DNA from: an uncultured Clostridia bacterium
GTDB lineage: Bacteria > Bacillota > Clostridia > TANB77 > CAG-508
Assembly: GCA_934119935.1 (NCBI GenBank)
Contig: CAKOSX010000004.1
Location: forward strand, 62,001-126,000
Length of the DNA: 64,000 nt
Direction of reading: 5' to 3'
Program-made: the position numbers and the translations under genes
In this document: in pieces, positions 41,168 through 48,401 of the stretch
Layout: every line of letters starts with the position of its first letter
Position numbering within the stretch: the stretch's first letter is position 1
The notes under the pieces: generated by a model
Database searches by the model: none
Seen by the model: only the letters and a program-made list of their open reading frames with translations
Told to the model about the DNA's origin: nothing

Positions 41168-41413
41168 TTAATAAATATTTATACATTTCACCTTTACTAC
41201 GTTATCTTCTATGTATCCACTTATAAATACTTTATCATTTTTATTTAATTTGCTATAGGCAAAATCTGCGAGCTGGTTATATGCTTGTATTCTTACTATT
41301 TGCTTATCGTTCGTTTCTATTTCAAACCAAATTATTGCTTTATTTTTTGAATTTATTATAAATTTGAATTTTATATCACTAATTACTTTCCCTATTAAAA
41401 ATACCTCATTCAT
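41168..41413 (-). CDS. SSB-like OB-fold protein
   Basis: 81 aa: MNEVFLIGKVISDIKFKFII then IWFEIETNDKQIVRIQAYN and DKVFISGYIEDNVVKV, a short OB-fold resembling single-stranded-DNA-binding proteins, shorter than normal SSB and without the acidic tail. It lies next to the DGR template repeat. Confidence 0.65.
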   Translation of the reverse strand: MNEVFLIGKVISDIKFKFIINSKNKAIIWFEIETNDKQIVRIQAYNQLADFAYSKLNKNDKVFISGYIEDNVVKVKCINIY

Positions 41414-41703
41414 TTTTTAATTTTTTCCTTACCTAGAAATAAATTGCCTTTAAAATTTACTTTTAGTCTTTCTTTTATAAAATTTGGCTTTTAATTTCAG
41501 CCAGAATTTAATATTATTTTGTAGCCAGTAATTTATTTATATTATTACTGGCTATTTTTCGTAAAACACATGTATTCCATTTTTGTACTAACATATGTTT
41601 TACTGATTCATGTTTACCTAAATTAGGATGGGATAAATCTCTTTAATACTAATACTTTCATTGTATATATTCCGTAAAATATATAGTCTAGAAAATGTAT
41701 TAG
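41414..41703. other. Non-coding stretch between SSB-like gene and template repeat
   Basis: No gene seen on either strand beyond the hairpin at 41522-41554. It probably contains the 3' part of the TR-containing RNA. Confidence 0.5.
41522..41560 (+). terminator. Hairpin terminator
   Basis: TAGCCAGTAAT / ATTACTGGCTA (11-bp stem), followed by TTTTTCG on the plus strand. Confidence 0.65.
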
Positions 41704-41840
41704 AGTGAAACTCGGAAGCCGATGTTGTTGTTGCTGTTGTCTGTGCTATTGTTGTTACGGTTAACTGCAGGATTGTTTGAACCTGTATTGTTGTAATTGC
41801 CACCCCTATTAGCACACGGATTGTTGGTGTTGGAAGTTTT
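41704..41840 (-). repeat. DGR template repeat (TR)
   Basis: 137 bp, same length as the variable repeat at 44077-44213 with no gaps. By hand alignment the two differ at 22 positions; 21 of these are adenines in the TR (minus strand), the hallmark of adenine-specific mutagenic homing, and one is a C in the TR that is G in the VR. The TR is rich in AAC codons. It lies 88 bp downstream of the RT gene, a usual place. Confidence 0.93.
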
Positions 41841-41928
41841 CGATTTATCCCAATGTAATAAAGTTATTATTTATATTTTATAATTTTTATCTGGTTCAAA
41901 TAAATATCACTTTCAAAATACCCGTGCT

Positions 41929-42949
41929 TTAATTTACATTTTTATTATAAAACAATTTCTCTTCTAAATTTTTTGTGTTTGCAATTTTTATATAGCCTAA
42001 ATGCCCACTTAAATATTTGTATGCTTCTTTACTCGTCATTTTTCCTGCTTTTACTTGTTTTGTTAATTGTTTTACTTTGTTCTTGAATTTACGCTTTCCT
42101 TTATCTCTTATTTTTAGCCTATATTCGTTTATCTTGTAGCCACAAAAGTTTACTCCTTGTGAACTTTTAAATATCTGTGTTTTGTTGTTTAATTCTAGTT
42201 CTAAATTTCTATTTAAAAAATCTCGTATTTTTTCAAGAATGGATATTGCTTCTGCTTTTGTATTTAATAAAATTATGCTGTCGTCCATATATCTAAAATA
42301 ATATTTGCACTTCAATTTATGTTTTATGTATTGGTCTACTTCGTTCAAATATATATTTGCAAATGTTTGAGACGTGTAGTTTCCGAATTGGTTGTCCTTT
42401 CTTTCCTTCTGTTGAATATACTATTTGTTTTATTACTTTTAATAATTTATTGTCTTGTATTTTTCTTGCTAATATTCTGTATAAAATGTCTTTATCTATG
42501 TTGTCAAAATATTTTCTTACGTCCATTTTCAATATATAATAATTGCCCCATATCCTTTTGCAATGTTGCATGGCATTTTGTACATCTAAGCAGGCTTTGT
42601 GCATTCCTCTTCCTTTTATGCAGGCATATGTTGTTTGTATGAATGTTGTTTCAAAATACTCTTTTAAAAATTGGTCTACTATCCATCTATGTACTATTCT
42701 GTCTATGTATCTACTTTTTTGTATTCTACGCACTTTAGGTTCTGTCACATAAAATTCGGTATAACCTCCATGTTTATATGTTTCGTTTTTTAGCTGTTCA
42801 TATAACCACATAATATATTCTTCTTGTTTTAAATTAAAGAGTATTATTTCTTTTCTATAACCTTTACCACGTTTACTTAAATTATGTGCTTGCATTAAAT
42901 TTTCATAAGATAGCTTTTTTGCAAACTGATTTCTAATTGTTCTTGGCAT
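41929..42949 (-). CDS. DGR reverse transcriptase, +1 frameshift at CGG
   Basis: About 339 aa across one +1 shift. First frame: KRGKGYRKEIILFNLKQEE, then MDVRKYFDNIDKDILYRIL (catalytic D) to GKKGQPI. Then CGG at 42383-42385, in frame zero followed by a wrong C-terminus. Skipping the C gives GNYTSQTFANIYLNEVDQY: I-GxxxSQ is the motif that marks DGR RTs (others have QGxxxSP). The second frame carries the YMDD box (YYFRYMDDSIILL) and the thumb, to 41929. Without the shift there is no active site. Confidence 0.9.
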
Positions 42950-43343
42950 AGTATTTGCTTAAGCCTCCTACTATTTTGCCTATTTCATATATTTTGCTCA
43001 TTGCCACTTCAAATTTCTTTGTGTCTATCCAATGCTGTCTCCACATTATTCGTAAGAATATTCTCTGGCAGTTTAGTTCTGCATCTATATTATTTAATAA
43101 TTCTAGATCTTGCTTTCCATTATAGCCTTTGTTTAATTTATATAAATGTAACACATTATTTAACATCTTATACATACTCACTTTTATTTCTGTACCAATA
43201 CTAAATTTTTCTGTTCTTGGTATTTTTATTAACATAACTATAACATATTCTATGTAATCTTCTATTTTAGGAATTAAGCTCAATTTTTTATTTTCTTGTT
43301 CTTTCTTTTCTTCATTACTAATTTCAGTCATTTTTTCCTCCAT
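42933..43343 (-). CDS. Avd-like DGR accessory protein
   Basis: 136 aa, helical, with IPKIEDYIEYVIVMLIKIPR and a RIFLRIMWRQHWIDTKKFEV segment, the four-helix-bundle pattern of Avd/23S-IVP proteins. Avd binds the RT and the template RNA. It overlaps the RT gene by 17 bp and lies 6 bp after the MutS-like gene. After about 20 charged residues the fold begins. Confidence 0.85.
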   Translation of the reverse strand: MEEKMTEISNEEKKEQENKKLSLIPKIEDYIEYVIVMLIKIPRTEKFSIGTEIKVSMYKMLNNVLHLYKLNKGYNGKQDLELLNNIDAELNCQRIFLRIMWRQHWIDTKKFEVAMSKIYEIGKIVGGLSKYYAKNN

Positions 43344-43349
43344 TACTAT

Positions 43350-43796
43350 TTAATATCTTTCTTTATTATTTTCATCTTTTTCATTTTCTTCATTGCTTAA
43401 TTTTTCATAGTAATTACATAGTGCTAGTATGTATTCATCATCTTTATATGCAGATATTCCTTTGCAAGTTAAACAGTTTAAATTTTTGCTTGTTATTCTT
43501 GTAGCTCTTCCAGCCTTTGTTAAAACCTCTGTTAATTCAGCTTTATCTTTATTGTAATTATAAATTACATACCCATAACCAGTTTTGTCTAATTTTTCTA
43601 TATATTTATCAATTGCAGTGATTGGTACTCCCACCTTACATACATTATCTGTAAAACATGTACATTTTAAATTTAATTTATCATGCAAGAGTACTGCATC
43701 TCTACCTGTTGCTATGTAGAACATGCCTAGCCTTATTAGTACAATTTTCTTTTCGTTTCTTTCTTGCAGAATTTCTAGCATTTTGCTAAAACTCAT
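43350..43796 (-). CDS. MutS-domain-I-like DGR accessory protein
   Basis: 148 aa. The N-terminal 85 residues (GMFYIATGRDAVLLHDKLNL, then KVGVPITAIDKYIEKLDKTGYGYVIYNY) resemble the mismatch-recognition domain I of MutS (FYEhFxxDA...GVPxHxxxxYhxxLhxxGYxVAI). MutS-like proteins (MSL) are a reported DGR accessory type. Mismatch recognition would suit the A-mismatched cDNA formed during homing; that part is inference. Confidence 0.75.
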   Translation of the reverse strand: MSFSKMLEILQERNEKKIVLIRLGMFYIATGRDAVLLHDKLNLKCTCFTDNVCKVGVPITAIDKYIEKLDKTGYGYVIYNYNKDKAELTEVLTKAGRATRITSKNLNCLTCKGISAYKDDEYILALCNYYEKLSNEENEKDENNKERY

Positions 43797-43820
43797 TTTT
43801 CACCACTCCTTTCAAAAAGT

Positions 43821-43996
43821 GTGGCGACTTTTTCTTTTGCGGGTTACATAACTGTACCCGCAAACGCAGAAAAAGCGCCACTTGCGTGGCGCCACGCAAG
43901 TGGAAAATTTTTTATGTCTGCCCATTCATTCTTCATGGGTGACATTTAAAATTTTCCACATAGCGTATTTCATTCGCTATGCAAGGCGTGAGCCTT
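43821..43996. repeat. Dense hairpin array between DGR target and accessory genes
   Basis: Five hairpins in 176 bp: GTGGCGaCTTTTTC (43821-43834) with GAAAAAGCGCCAC (43869-43881), enclosing TTGCGGG / CCCGCAA (43837-43863); a perfect 26-bp palindrome, CCACTTGCGTGGC and its mirror, 43878-43903; GTGGAAAATTTT / AAAATTTTCCAC (43900-43959) with inner CCCAT / ATGGG; ATAGCG / CGCTAT (43960-43980); AAGGC / GCCTT (43983-43996). Clearly GC-richer than its surroundings. Could be a structured RNA, cruciforms used in homing, or an inserted palindromic element. Confidence 0.75.
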
Positions 43997-44063
43997 CTTA
44001 TAGCTTTCTGTTATCATTTTTATTTTTTCCTCTTGTTTCAAATTTCTCGTCTCTAGCGTTCAG

Positions 44064-44078
44064 CTTTTCCTAGAAAAG
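44064..44078. repeat. Hairpin at the VR end
   Basis: CTTTTC-CTA-GAAAAG, 6-bp stem with 3-nt loop, overlapping the last bases of the variable repeat and the target stop codon. DGRs often need a hairpin or cruciform just after VR for efficient homing. Confidence 0.65.
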
Positions 44079-45329
44079 TGAAACTCGGAAGCCGACGTTG
44101 TCGAGGCTGCCGTCTGTGCTACAGTCGATACGGTCAACTGCACGATCGTATGAACCTGAAAGGTTGTAATTGCCACCCCTAACAGCACACGGATTGAAGG
44201 TGTAGGAAGTTTTTTCTAGAGTCCATTCATATACATTTCCAGCTATGTCGTATATGTTTTGTACTGAAAAACTGCTATCTGCTCCTGTTGTTAATAATAT
44301 AGCCGAACTTGATTCTTTTTTGAATGGATTTGGACATGCTGTAAATGTAGTTCCGTTATCTTCTGAATATTGTGCATTTGCATTCTTTATTTCCCATAAA
44401 TTATCACTATAGTTTCCTATTGTTGTACTATTTGTTATTAATTTACTATCATCTATCTTGCCTTTATTATGCATAAATGCTAACACTAAATCCCATTGCA
44501 CTCCAAACATTAAACTTCCTGTATAACTTTTATCTCCGTTTGTATATTTTATTTTCTCTGCTAGCACCTTTGCTTGTGTTCTTGTCAAATAATTATATGG
44601 ATATGCATTTGCCTTTGATACAGGTGTTTCTGTCGCATCTCCTTCTGCTTTTCTATTTTTTGAAATTCCTGCTTCATATCTTCCTACATAAAATCCACCA
44701 TTTTCATATACACTCTTTAGCATTTTTTGTTTTGCTACTGTATATTCATCTGCATTTTTAAACCAGCCAGTTGTACTATCTGCAGCATATGTGTCTGAAA
44801 AATCTGTTCCATTTCTATATGTTGCTGTGTACTGTTGCAAGCAATATTCTATGTTTGCATAATCTGTACTTGATGATGGCTTTTTTTCATCATTTGAATT
44901 ATAAGCTGTATTATTATATAAACTCTTTGGCACTACTACCCATACATATTCATTTCCGACTTTATCAGCTATTACAAGTCCGCTATCTATTGTTGTTCCT
45001 TCTATTGTTGTGAAATCACCACCTGGGTAATATGGGGCCGTTTCTTCTGTTGGCTCTGCTGGTACTTTTTTATCTGTTCCACTGCCTCCTCCAGTTCCAC
45101 CATTTCCACTTCCATTGTCTGAAAGTATCTCGTCTATCTCACCCGATATATTATTAAAATCTTGTAATTCGTTTGCTTGCGCTTGCTTTGTCTTGTCTCT
45201 TGCATCTTTTGCCTTGGTTACTATTCCATTTTCGCCTAGCACCATATTTATGCTTACGCCTGCAAGAATTAACAATACAACTATTGTAACGACTAACGCA
45301 ACTAGGGTTATACCCTTATTATTTCTCAT
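44070..45329 (-). CDS. DGR target: prepilin-like protein with variable C-type-lectin-like domain
   Basis: 419 aa. N-terminus MRNNKGITLVALVVTI followed by a hydrophobic helix is a type IV prepilin-like leader (cleavage after the first Gly); then a coiled-coil stalk, a Gly/Ser hinge (GSGNGGTGGGSG), and a formylglycine-generating-enzyme-like C-terminal domain (from about 110) with YDIAGNVYEWT and a VR-coded end NPCAVRGGNYNLSGS... to FRVSLF. In DGR targets this fold is a lectin-like ligand-binding domain, not an enzyme. A surface-displayed, diversified adhesin is the likely role. Confidence 0.9.
   Translation of the reverse strand: MRNNKGITLVALVVTIVVLLILAGVSINMVLGENGIVTKAKDARDKTKQAQANELQDFNNISGEIDEILSDNGSGNGGTGGGSGTDKKVPAEPTEETAPYYPGGDFTTIEGTTIDSGLVIADKVGNEYVWVVVPKSLYNNTAYNSNDEKKPSSSTDYANIEYCLQQYTATYRNGTDFSDTYAADSTTGWFKNADEYTVAKQKMLKSVYENGGFYVGRYEAGISKNRKAEGDATETPVSKANAYPYNYLTRTQAKVLAEKIKYTNGDKSYTGSLMFGVQWDLVLAFMHNKGKIDDSKLITNSTTIGNYSDNLWEIKNANAQYSEDNGTTFTACPNPFKKESSSAILLTTGADSSFSVQNIYDIAGNVYEWTLEKTSYTFNPCAVRGGNYNLSGSYDRAVDRIDCSTDGSLDNVGFRVSLF
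44077..44213 (-). repeat. DGR variable repeat (VR)
   Basis: 137 bp, ungapped match to TR 41704-41840; it encodes the last 45 residues of the target. Changed positions fall on TR-adenines in AAC/AAT/ACC codons, giving for example Asn to Tyr, Asp, Leu, Ile, Gly, Cys. One Pro to Arg change comes from a non-adenine site. Confidence 0.93.
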
Positions 45330-45611
45330 TTCTGTCTCCTCCTATGTACTTTTTATTATTTTCAACTGTTTCTTATGTTTTTATTCAAAAATTTCATCTT
45401 TTTGTTTTATTTTTTCTTTTAAATCTCACATTAAAAGAATTGTGTTTTCAGTTGAATCTAAATTTTAATTTTTACTTAACTTTATTGTAATAATTTTAAG
45501 ATTTACAATATTTTAGAATAAATTTTTTTGTACATACATCTACCACGTATATATTTTTGTTGCATTAATCGTATTTATTTCTATATACGTTATAGATATA
45601 AATACTCCACC
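45330..45611 (-). other. Long leader of the DGR target gene
   Basis: About 280 nt between the predicted transcription start (about 45608) and ATG 45329. No ORF. Very AT-rich; no recognised riboswitch. Confidence 0.45.
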
Positions 45612-45614
45612 AAA

Positions 45615-45643
45615 ATAATATCATTATTTTCACACGTGTGCAA
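45615..45643 (-). promoter_or_regulatory. Promoter of the DGR target
   Basis: On the minus strand TTGCAC (45638-45643), 17-bp spacer ending TGA, TATTAT (45615-45620): an extended -10 promoter with a poor -35, typical of activated promoters. Confidence 0.6.
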
Positions 45644-45668
45644 TAATTTTTTCTTATTTTTTCAAATT

Positions 45669-45695
45669 TGTCGATTTTTGTTGAATTTTGTCGTA
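45669..45695. promoter_or_regulatory. Three degenerate TGTCGAA-type boxes upstream of the DGR
   Basis: TGTCGAT (45669-45675), TGTTGAA (45679-45685) and TGTCGTA (45689-45695), again exactly 10 bp apart. They lie 26 bp upstream of the predicted -35 of the target gene. Each differs from the consensus at one or two positions. Confidence 0.5.
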
Positions 45696-45791
45696 TTGCA
45701 ATTTTTATAGTTTATATCTAATGTTAGATAACTGATATATAAGTGCTCAATTTAAATATATATTTCCAAGTTCTTGCTTTATAAAAAAATT

Positions 45792-45815
45792 CCTCTGATT
45801 TTAATTAATCAGAGG
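45792..45815 (-). terminator. rpe terminator
   Basis: CCTCTGATT / AATCAGAGG stem followed on the minus strand by AATTTTTTTAT, directly after rpe. Confidence 0.85.
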
Positions 45816-45822
45816 TTTATTT

Positions 45823-46479
45823 TTATCTTAATTTTTTTATTGTGTCAGCATAATCTTTTGAATTTATTATAGCTGTTCCAGCTACTAATATATCTGCTCC
45901 AGCATCTATTATTTTGTCTGAGTTTTCCACTTTAATTCCACCATCAGCTTCAATTTCATAGTCTAATTTGTGTTCTTCTCTGTAAGAATTAAGCTCTTTT
46001 ATTTTTTCTATAGTTGAAGGAATTAATTCTTGTCCGCCCTTTCCTGGTTCAACTGTCATAACAAGTACTACATGCACATATGGTAAAAATTTCAGAATTT
46101 CTTTCACATCATTCTCTGGCTTTACAGAAATTCCTACTCTTCTTCCCTTTTCTTTAATATAATTTATCAAATTCATTACTTCTTCTTTATTTTTACAAGC
46201 TTCATAATGAAATGTAATTATGTTTGGATTAAATATCAAGTAACTATCAACAAAGTTTTTTACGTCTTTTACCATTAAATGAATATCTAGTGGAATTTTT
46301 GTAATATTATCCAAATATTCGCAATATTCTAGCATTAAATCATGTGTATCATTTTCTACAAACTCGCCATCCATAACATCTATATGAAAATAATTTGTGT
46401 TTGCATCTTCCAATTTATAAACAGTATCTATTATTTTTTCTTTTTTTACACTCAATAAAGATGTTGAAATATCTACCAT
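45823..46479 (-). CDS. rpe: Ribulose-phosphate 3-epimerase
   Basis: 218 aa TIM barrel: YFHIDVMDGEFVEN, LDIHLMV, VMTVEPGKGGQ and EADGGIKVENSDKI carry the metal and catalytic residues (His, Asp, His, Asp). Interconverts ribulose-5-P and xylulose-5-P. Overlaps rsgA by 7 bp; the pair is part of the conserved prkC cluster. Confidence 0.95.
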   Translation of the reverse strand: MVDISTSLLSVKKEKIIDTVYKLEDANTNYFHIDVMDGEFVENDTHDLMLEYCEYLDNITKIPLDIHLMVKDVKNFVDSYLIFNPNIITFHYEACKNKEEVMNLINYIKEKGRRVGISVKPENDVKEILKFLPYVHVVLVMTVEPGKGGQELIPSTIEKIKELNSYREEHKLDYEIEADGGIKVENSDKIIDAGADILVAGTAIINSKDYADTIKKLR

Positions 46480-47354
46480 TTGTGTTCCTCCTTGTCTTTT
46501 AATTCACTATATATTTTTACGTAATTGTCATATCTAGACTGTGCTATCTTTCCTTGTTCAAGTTCTAGTTTTATTCCACACTCATCTTCTTTAATATGGC
46601 TACAGCCTACATATCTGCATTTATCAATACAATTTTTAAACTCTCTAAAATATTTATCTAATTCTCTATATGGAATTTCATACACATCAAATGTCGAAAA
46701 TCCAGGGGTATCTGCTATATATGTATCTGTATCAAGCTCATATAAACAAATATCTGTTGTAGTATTTTTTCCACGCTTATTCTTCTGGCTAATTTCTCCC
46801 TCTTGAGTTACGTTTTCTTTGAACAAGTCATTTATAAGTGTAGACTTTCCAACTCCAGAATTTCCAGCAAATGCACTGATATTATTCTTTAATTCTAATA
46901 AAATTTCTTCGACTCCAATGCCATTTTTTGCATCAGTTTGAATTACTTTATACCCTATTTCTTCATATACTTTTTGAATATTTAAAAATTCATGTTTATC
47001 ATCTAAATCAATCTTGTTTAAAACTATTACAGGCTTTATATGTAAAAACTCTGCAAAAGCAAGCTGTTTATCTAATAATAATAAATCTGGCTTTGGATGC
47101 TTGCTAGAAACCACAAATACAATTTGATTTATATTAGCAAGCTTCGGTCTTTTTATGTATGACACTCTTTCTTTCACACTTTCGATTACAGCTGTTTTTT
47201 TGTTTTCATCAACAATAGAAAATTCAGCTATATCTCCAACCACAGGAGTAAAGCTATCATTCTTAAACTTTCCCCTAGCAGTAGCAATATAGTTGATATC
47301 TCCTAATTTTATTTTATATAAATTTGCTTTATTCTCTATAATTAATCCTTGCAT
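46473..47354 (-). CDS. rsgA: Ribosome biogenesis GTPase RsgA
   Basis: 293 aa: N-terminal OB fold, circularly permuted GTPase (VLNKIDL before AFAGNSGVGKSTLIN, then DTPGFSTFD) and a C-terminal zinc domain (CIDKCRYVGCSHIKEDECG). Helps late maturation of the 30S subunit. Confidence 0.96.
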   Translation of the reverse strand: MQGLIIENKANLYKIKLGDINYIATARGKFKNDSFTPVVGDIAEFSIVDENKKTAVIESVKERVSYIKRPKLANINQIVFVVSSKHPKPDLLLLDKQLAFAEFLHIKPVIVLNKIDLDDKHEFLNIQKVYEEIGYKVIQTDAKNGIGVEEILLELKNNISAFAGNSGVGKSTLINDLFKENVTQEGEISQKNKRGKNTTTDICLYELDTDTYIADTPGFSTFDVYEIPYRELDKYFREFKNCIDKCRYVGCSHIKEDECGIKLELEQGKIAQSRYDNYVKIYSELKDKEEHKW

Positions 47355-47456
47355 TTATGCCTTCCTACTTTAAAATTACATCTATATTATACCAAATTTG
47401 CAGTTTTTTTACAATGAAAATTTCACTGTATTCTTTATATAAATATACAATTTTTA

Positions 47457-48390
47457 CTCCGTCCCCAAAATGTACATATAAAAGGTGAACTGGAACTCTT
47501 ATTTAAAGAATCCCAGTTTACCTTTCTTTGCTTTACCCGTTTACTGCAATATTCTCACAATAATAGGTGTAGCTCTCCCATTTCACGTAATTTTACTCTC
47601 GTTAGCTCATCACCTCATCGTTTTCGACATGGCTGTAGACCATATTTTAGTCCAGAATATTGAAAATCTCCTTGTTCACATTTTCGTTTGCCGAAAGATT
47701 GAAGAAAAAGCACTTGTTAACATCGCCACCATATTCTTTGCTATACTCCTGAGCCACCAAACTCTGATAGAATACTGTTAACTCATAGCCATCTTCCTGA
47801 GGCATCTCCTCATATAAAAGGATACCCACTTTTTCTTTCGGCAGGCTGTTTTCAATGTAGTCTTTTAGTGCTTTGACCACATCTTCGTCCTGGGCAAGGA
47901 ATTGCTCGCGACTAATCTCGGTATTTGCACGATAAAGTTCCTGCACACCGTAGACCTCTGCGCTGCTTCCTTCTGTGATTTCGAAGTACGCAGCTTGTCG
48001 GTTTAACGGATCCTTCCGGCCACAAGCGACCAACAGAATGGCACTAATAACTAGCATAACGAGCATAACGAACATTTTTTTCAAACTACTTTTCATGGAA
48101 TTTTCCCTTTCTTGTTGTTCCAATAGTGTGAATTCATACGTTTATATAAAACATCCATTAGGATGCACTGCGAAAGGAATTATATTGCAAAAAAACGTAT
48201 TTAACGTTTTTACTATATATATTATAGCTCTTTTCTCGTAATTATGTCAAGTTTATATGACTACTCTCTAGTAATTACTTAATTCTTATTAACAAGTAAT
48301 TTTTTAAATACAAATATGCAATTTTTTCTCCGTCCCCAGAATGTACAAAAAATGGAGACGTGCATTTTTTGCTCCGTCCCCAATTTGTAC
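47457..48390. mobile_element. Small foreign cassette flanked by direct repeats
   Basis: CTCCGTCCCCAAAATGTACA (47457-47476) and CTCCGTCCCCAGAATGTACA (48328-48347) bound a segment, with AT-rich flanks also alike; a third copy, CTCCGTCCCCAATTTGTAC, lies at 48372-48390. The segment separates prkC from rsgA, which normally adjoin, and its gene has GC-rich codon use unlike its neighbours. No transposase is present. Confidence 0.7.
47647..48123 (-). CDS. Predicted lipoprotein of foreign origin
   Basis: 158 aa. Signal peptide with lipobox (MLVISAILLVACGRKDP), then an alpha-beta domain. Codon use is distinctly richer in G and C (CCG, CGG, CGC-type codons) than all neighbours. Codon 36 is CGG (48016-48018), the only CGG read as ordinary in-frame Arg that I found in the window; with a +1 shift there translation would stop after two more sense codons. 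No function recognised. Confidence 0.75.
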   Translation of the reverse strand: MEQQERENSMKSSLKKMFVMLVMLVISAILLVACGRKDPLNRQAAYFEITEGSSAEVYGVQELYRANTEISREQFLAQDEDVVKALKDYIENSLPKEKVGILLYEEMPQEDGYELTVFYQSLVAQEYSKEYGGDVNKCFFFNLSANENVNKEIFNILD

Positions 48391-48401
48391 CAATTTGTAC
48401 A

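Noticed and set aside
41618..41815. Thr/Gln-rich open frame on the minus strand over the template repeat
   Set aside because: It is another frame of the AAC-rich TR with no ribosome site; the composition comes from the repeat.
18462..42949. CGG reassigned to another single amino acid (for example Trp or Gln, known from other bacteria)
   Set aside because: Reading CGG as any one residue keeps frame zero, which quickly stops or gives unrelated sequence; the conserved continuation is always in the +1 frame.
44070..45329. Target protein as a formylglycine-generating or sulfatase-modifying enzyme
   Set aside because: The fold resemblance is real, but the prepilin leader, VR at the C-terminus and adjacent RT show a lectin-like DGR target.
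45669..45695. Treating the fourth box array as equal to the others
   Set aside because: None of its three boxes is perfect and its distance to the -10 differs, so I list it with lower confidence.
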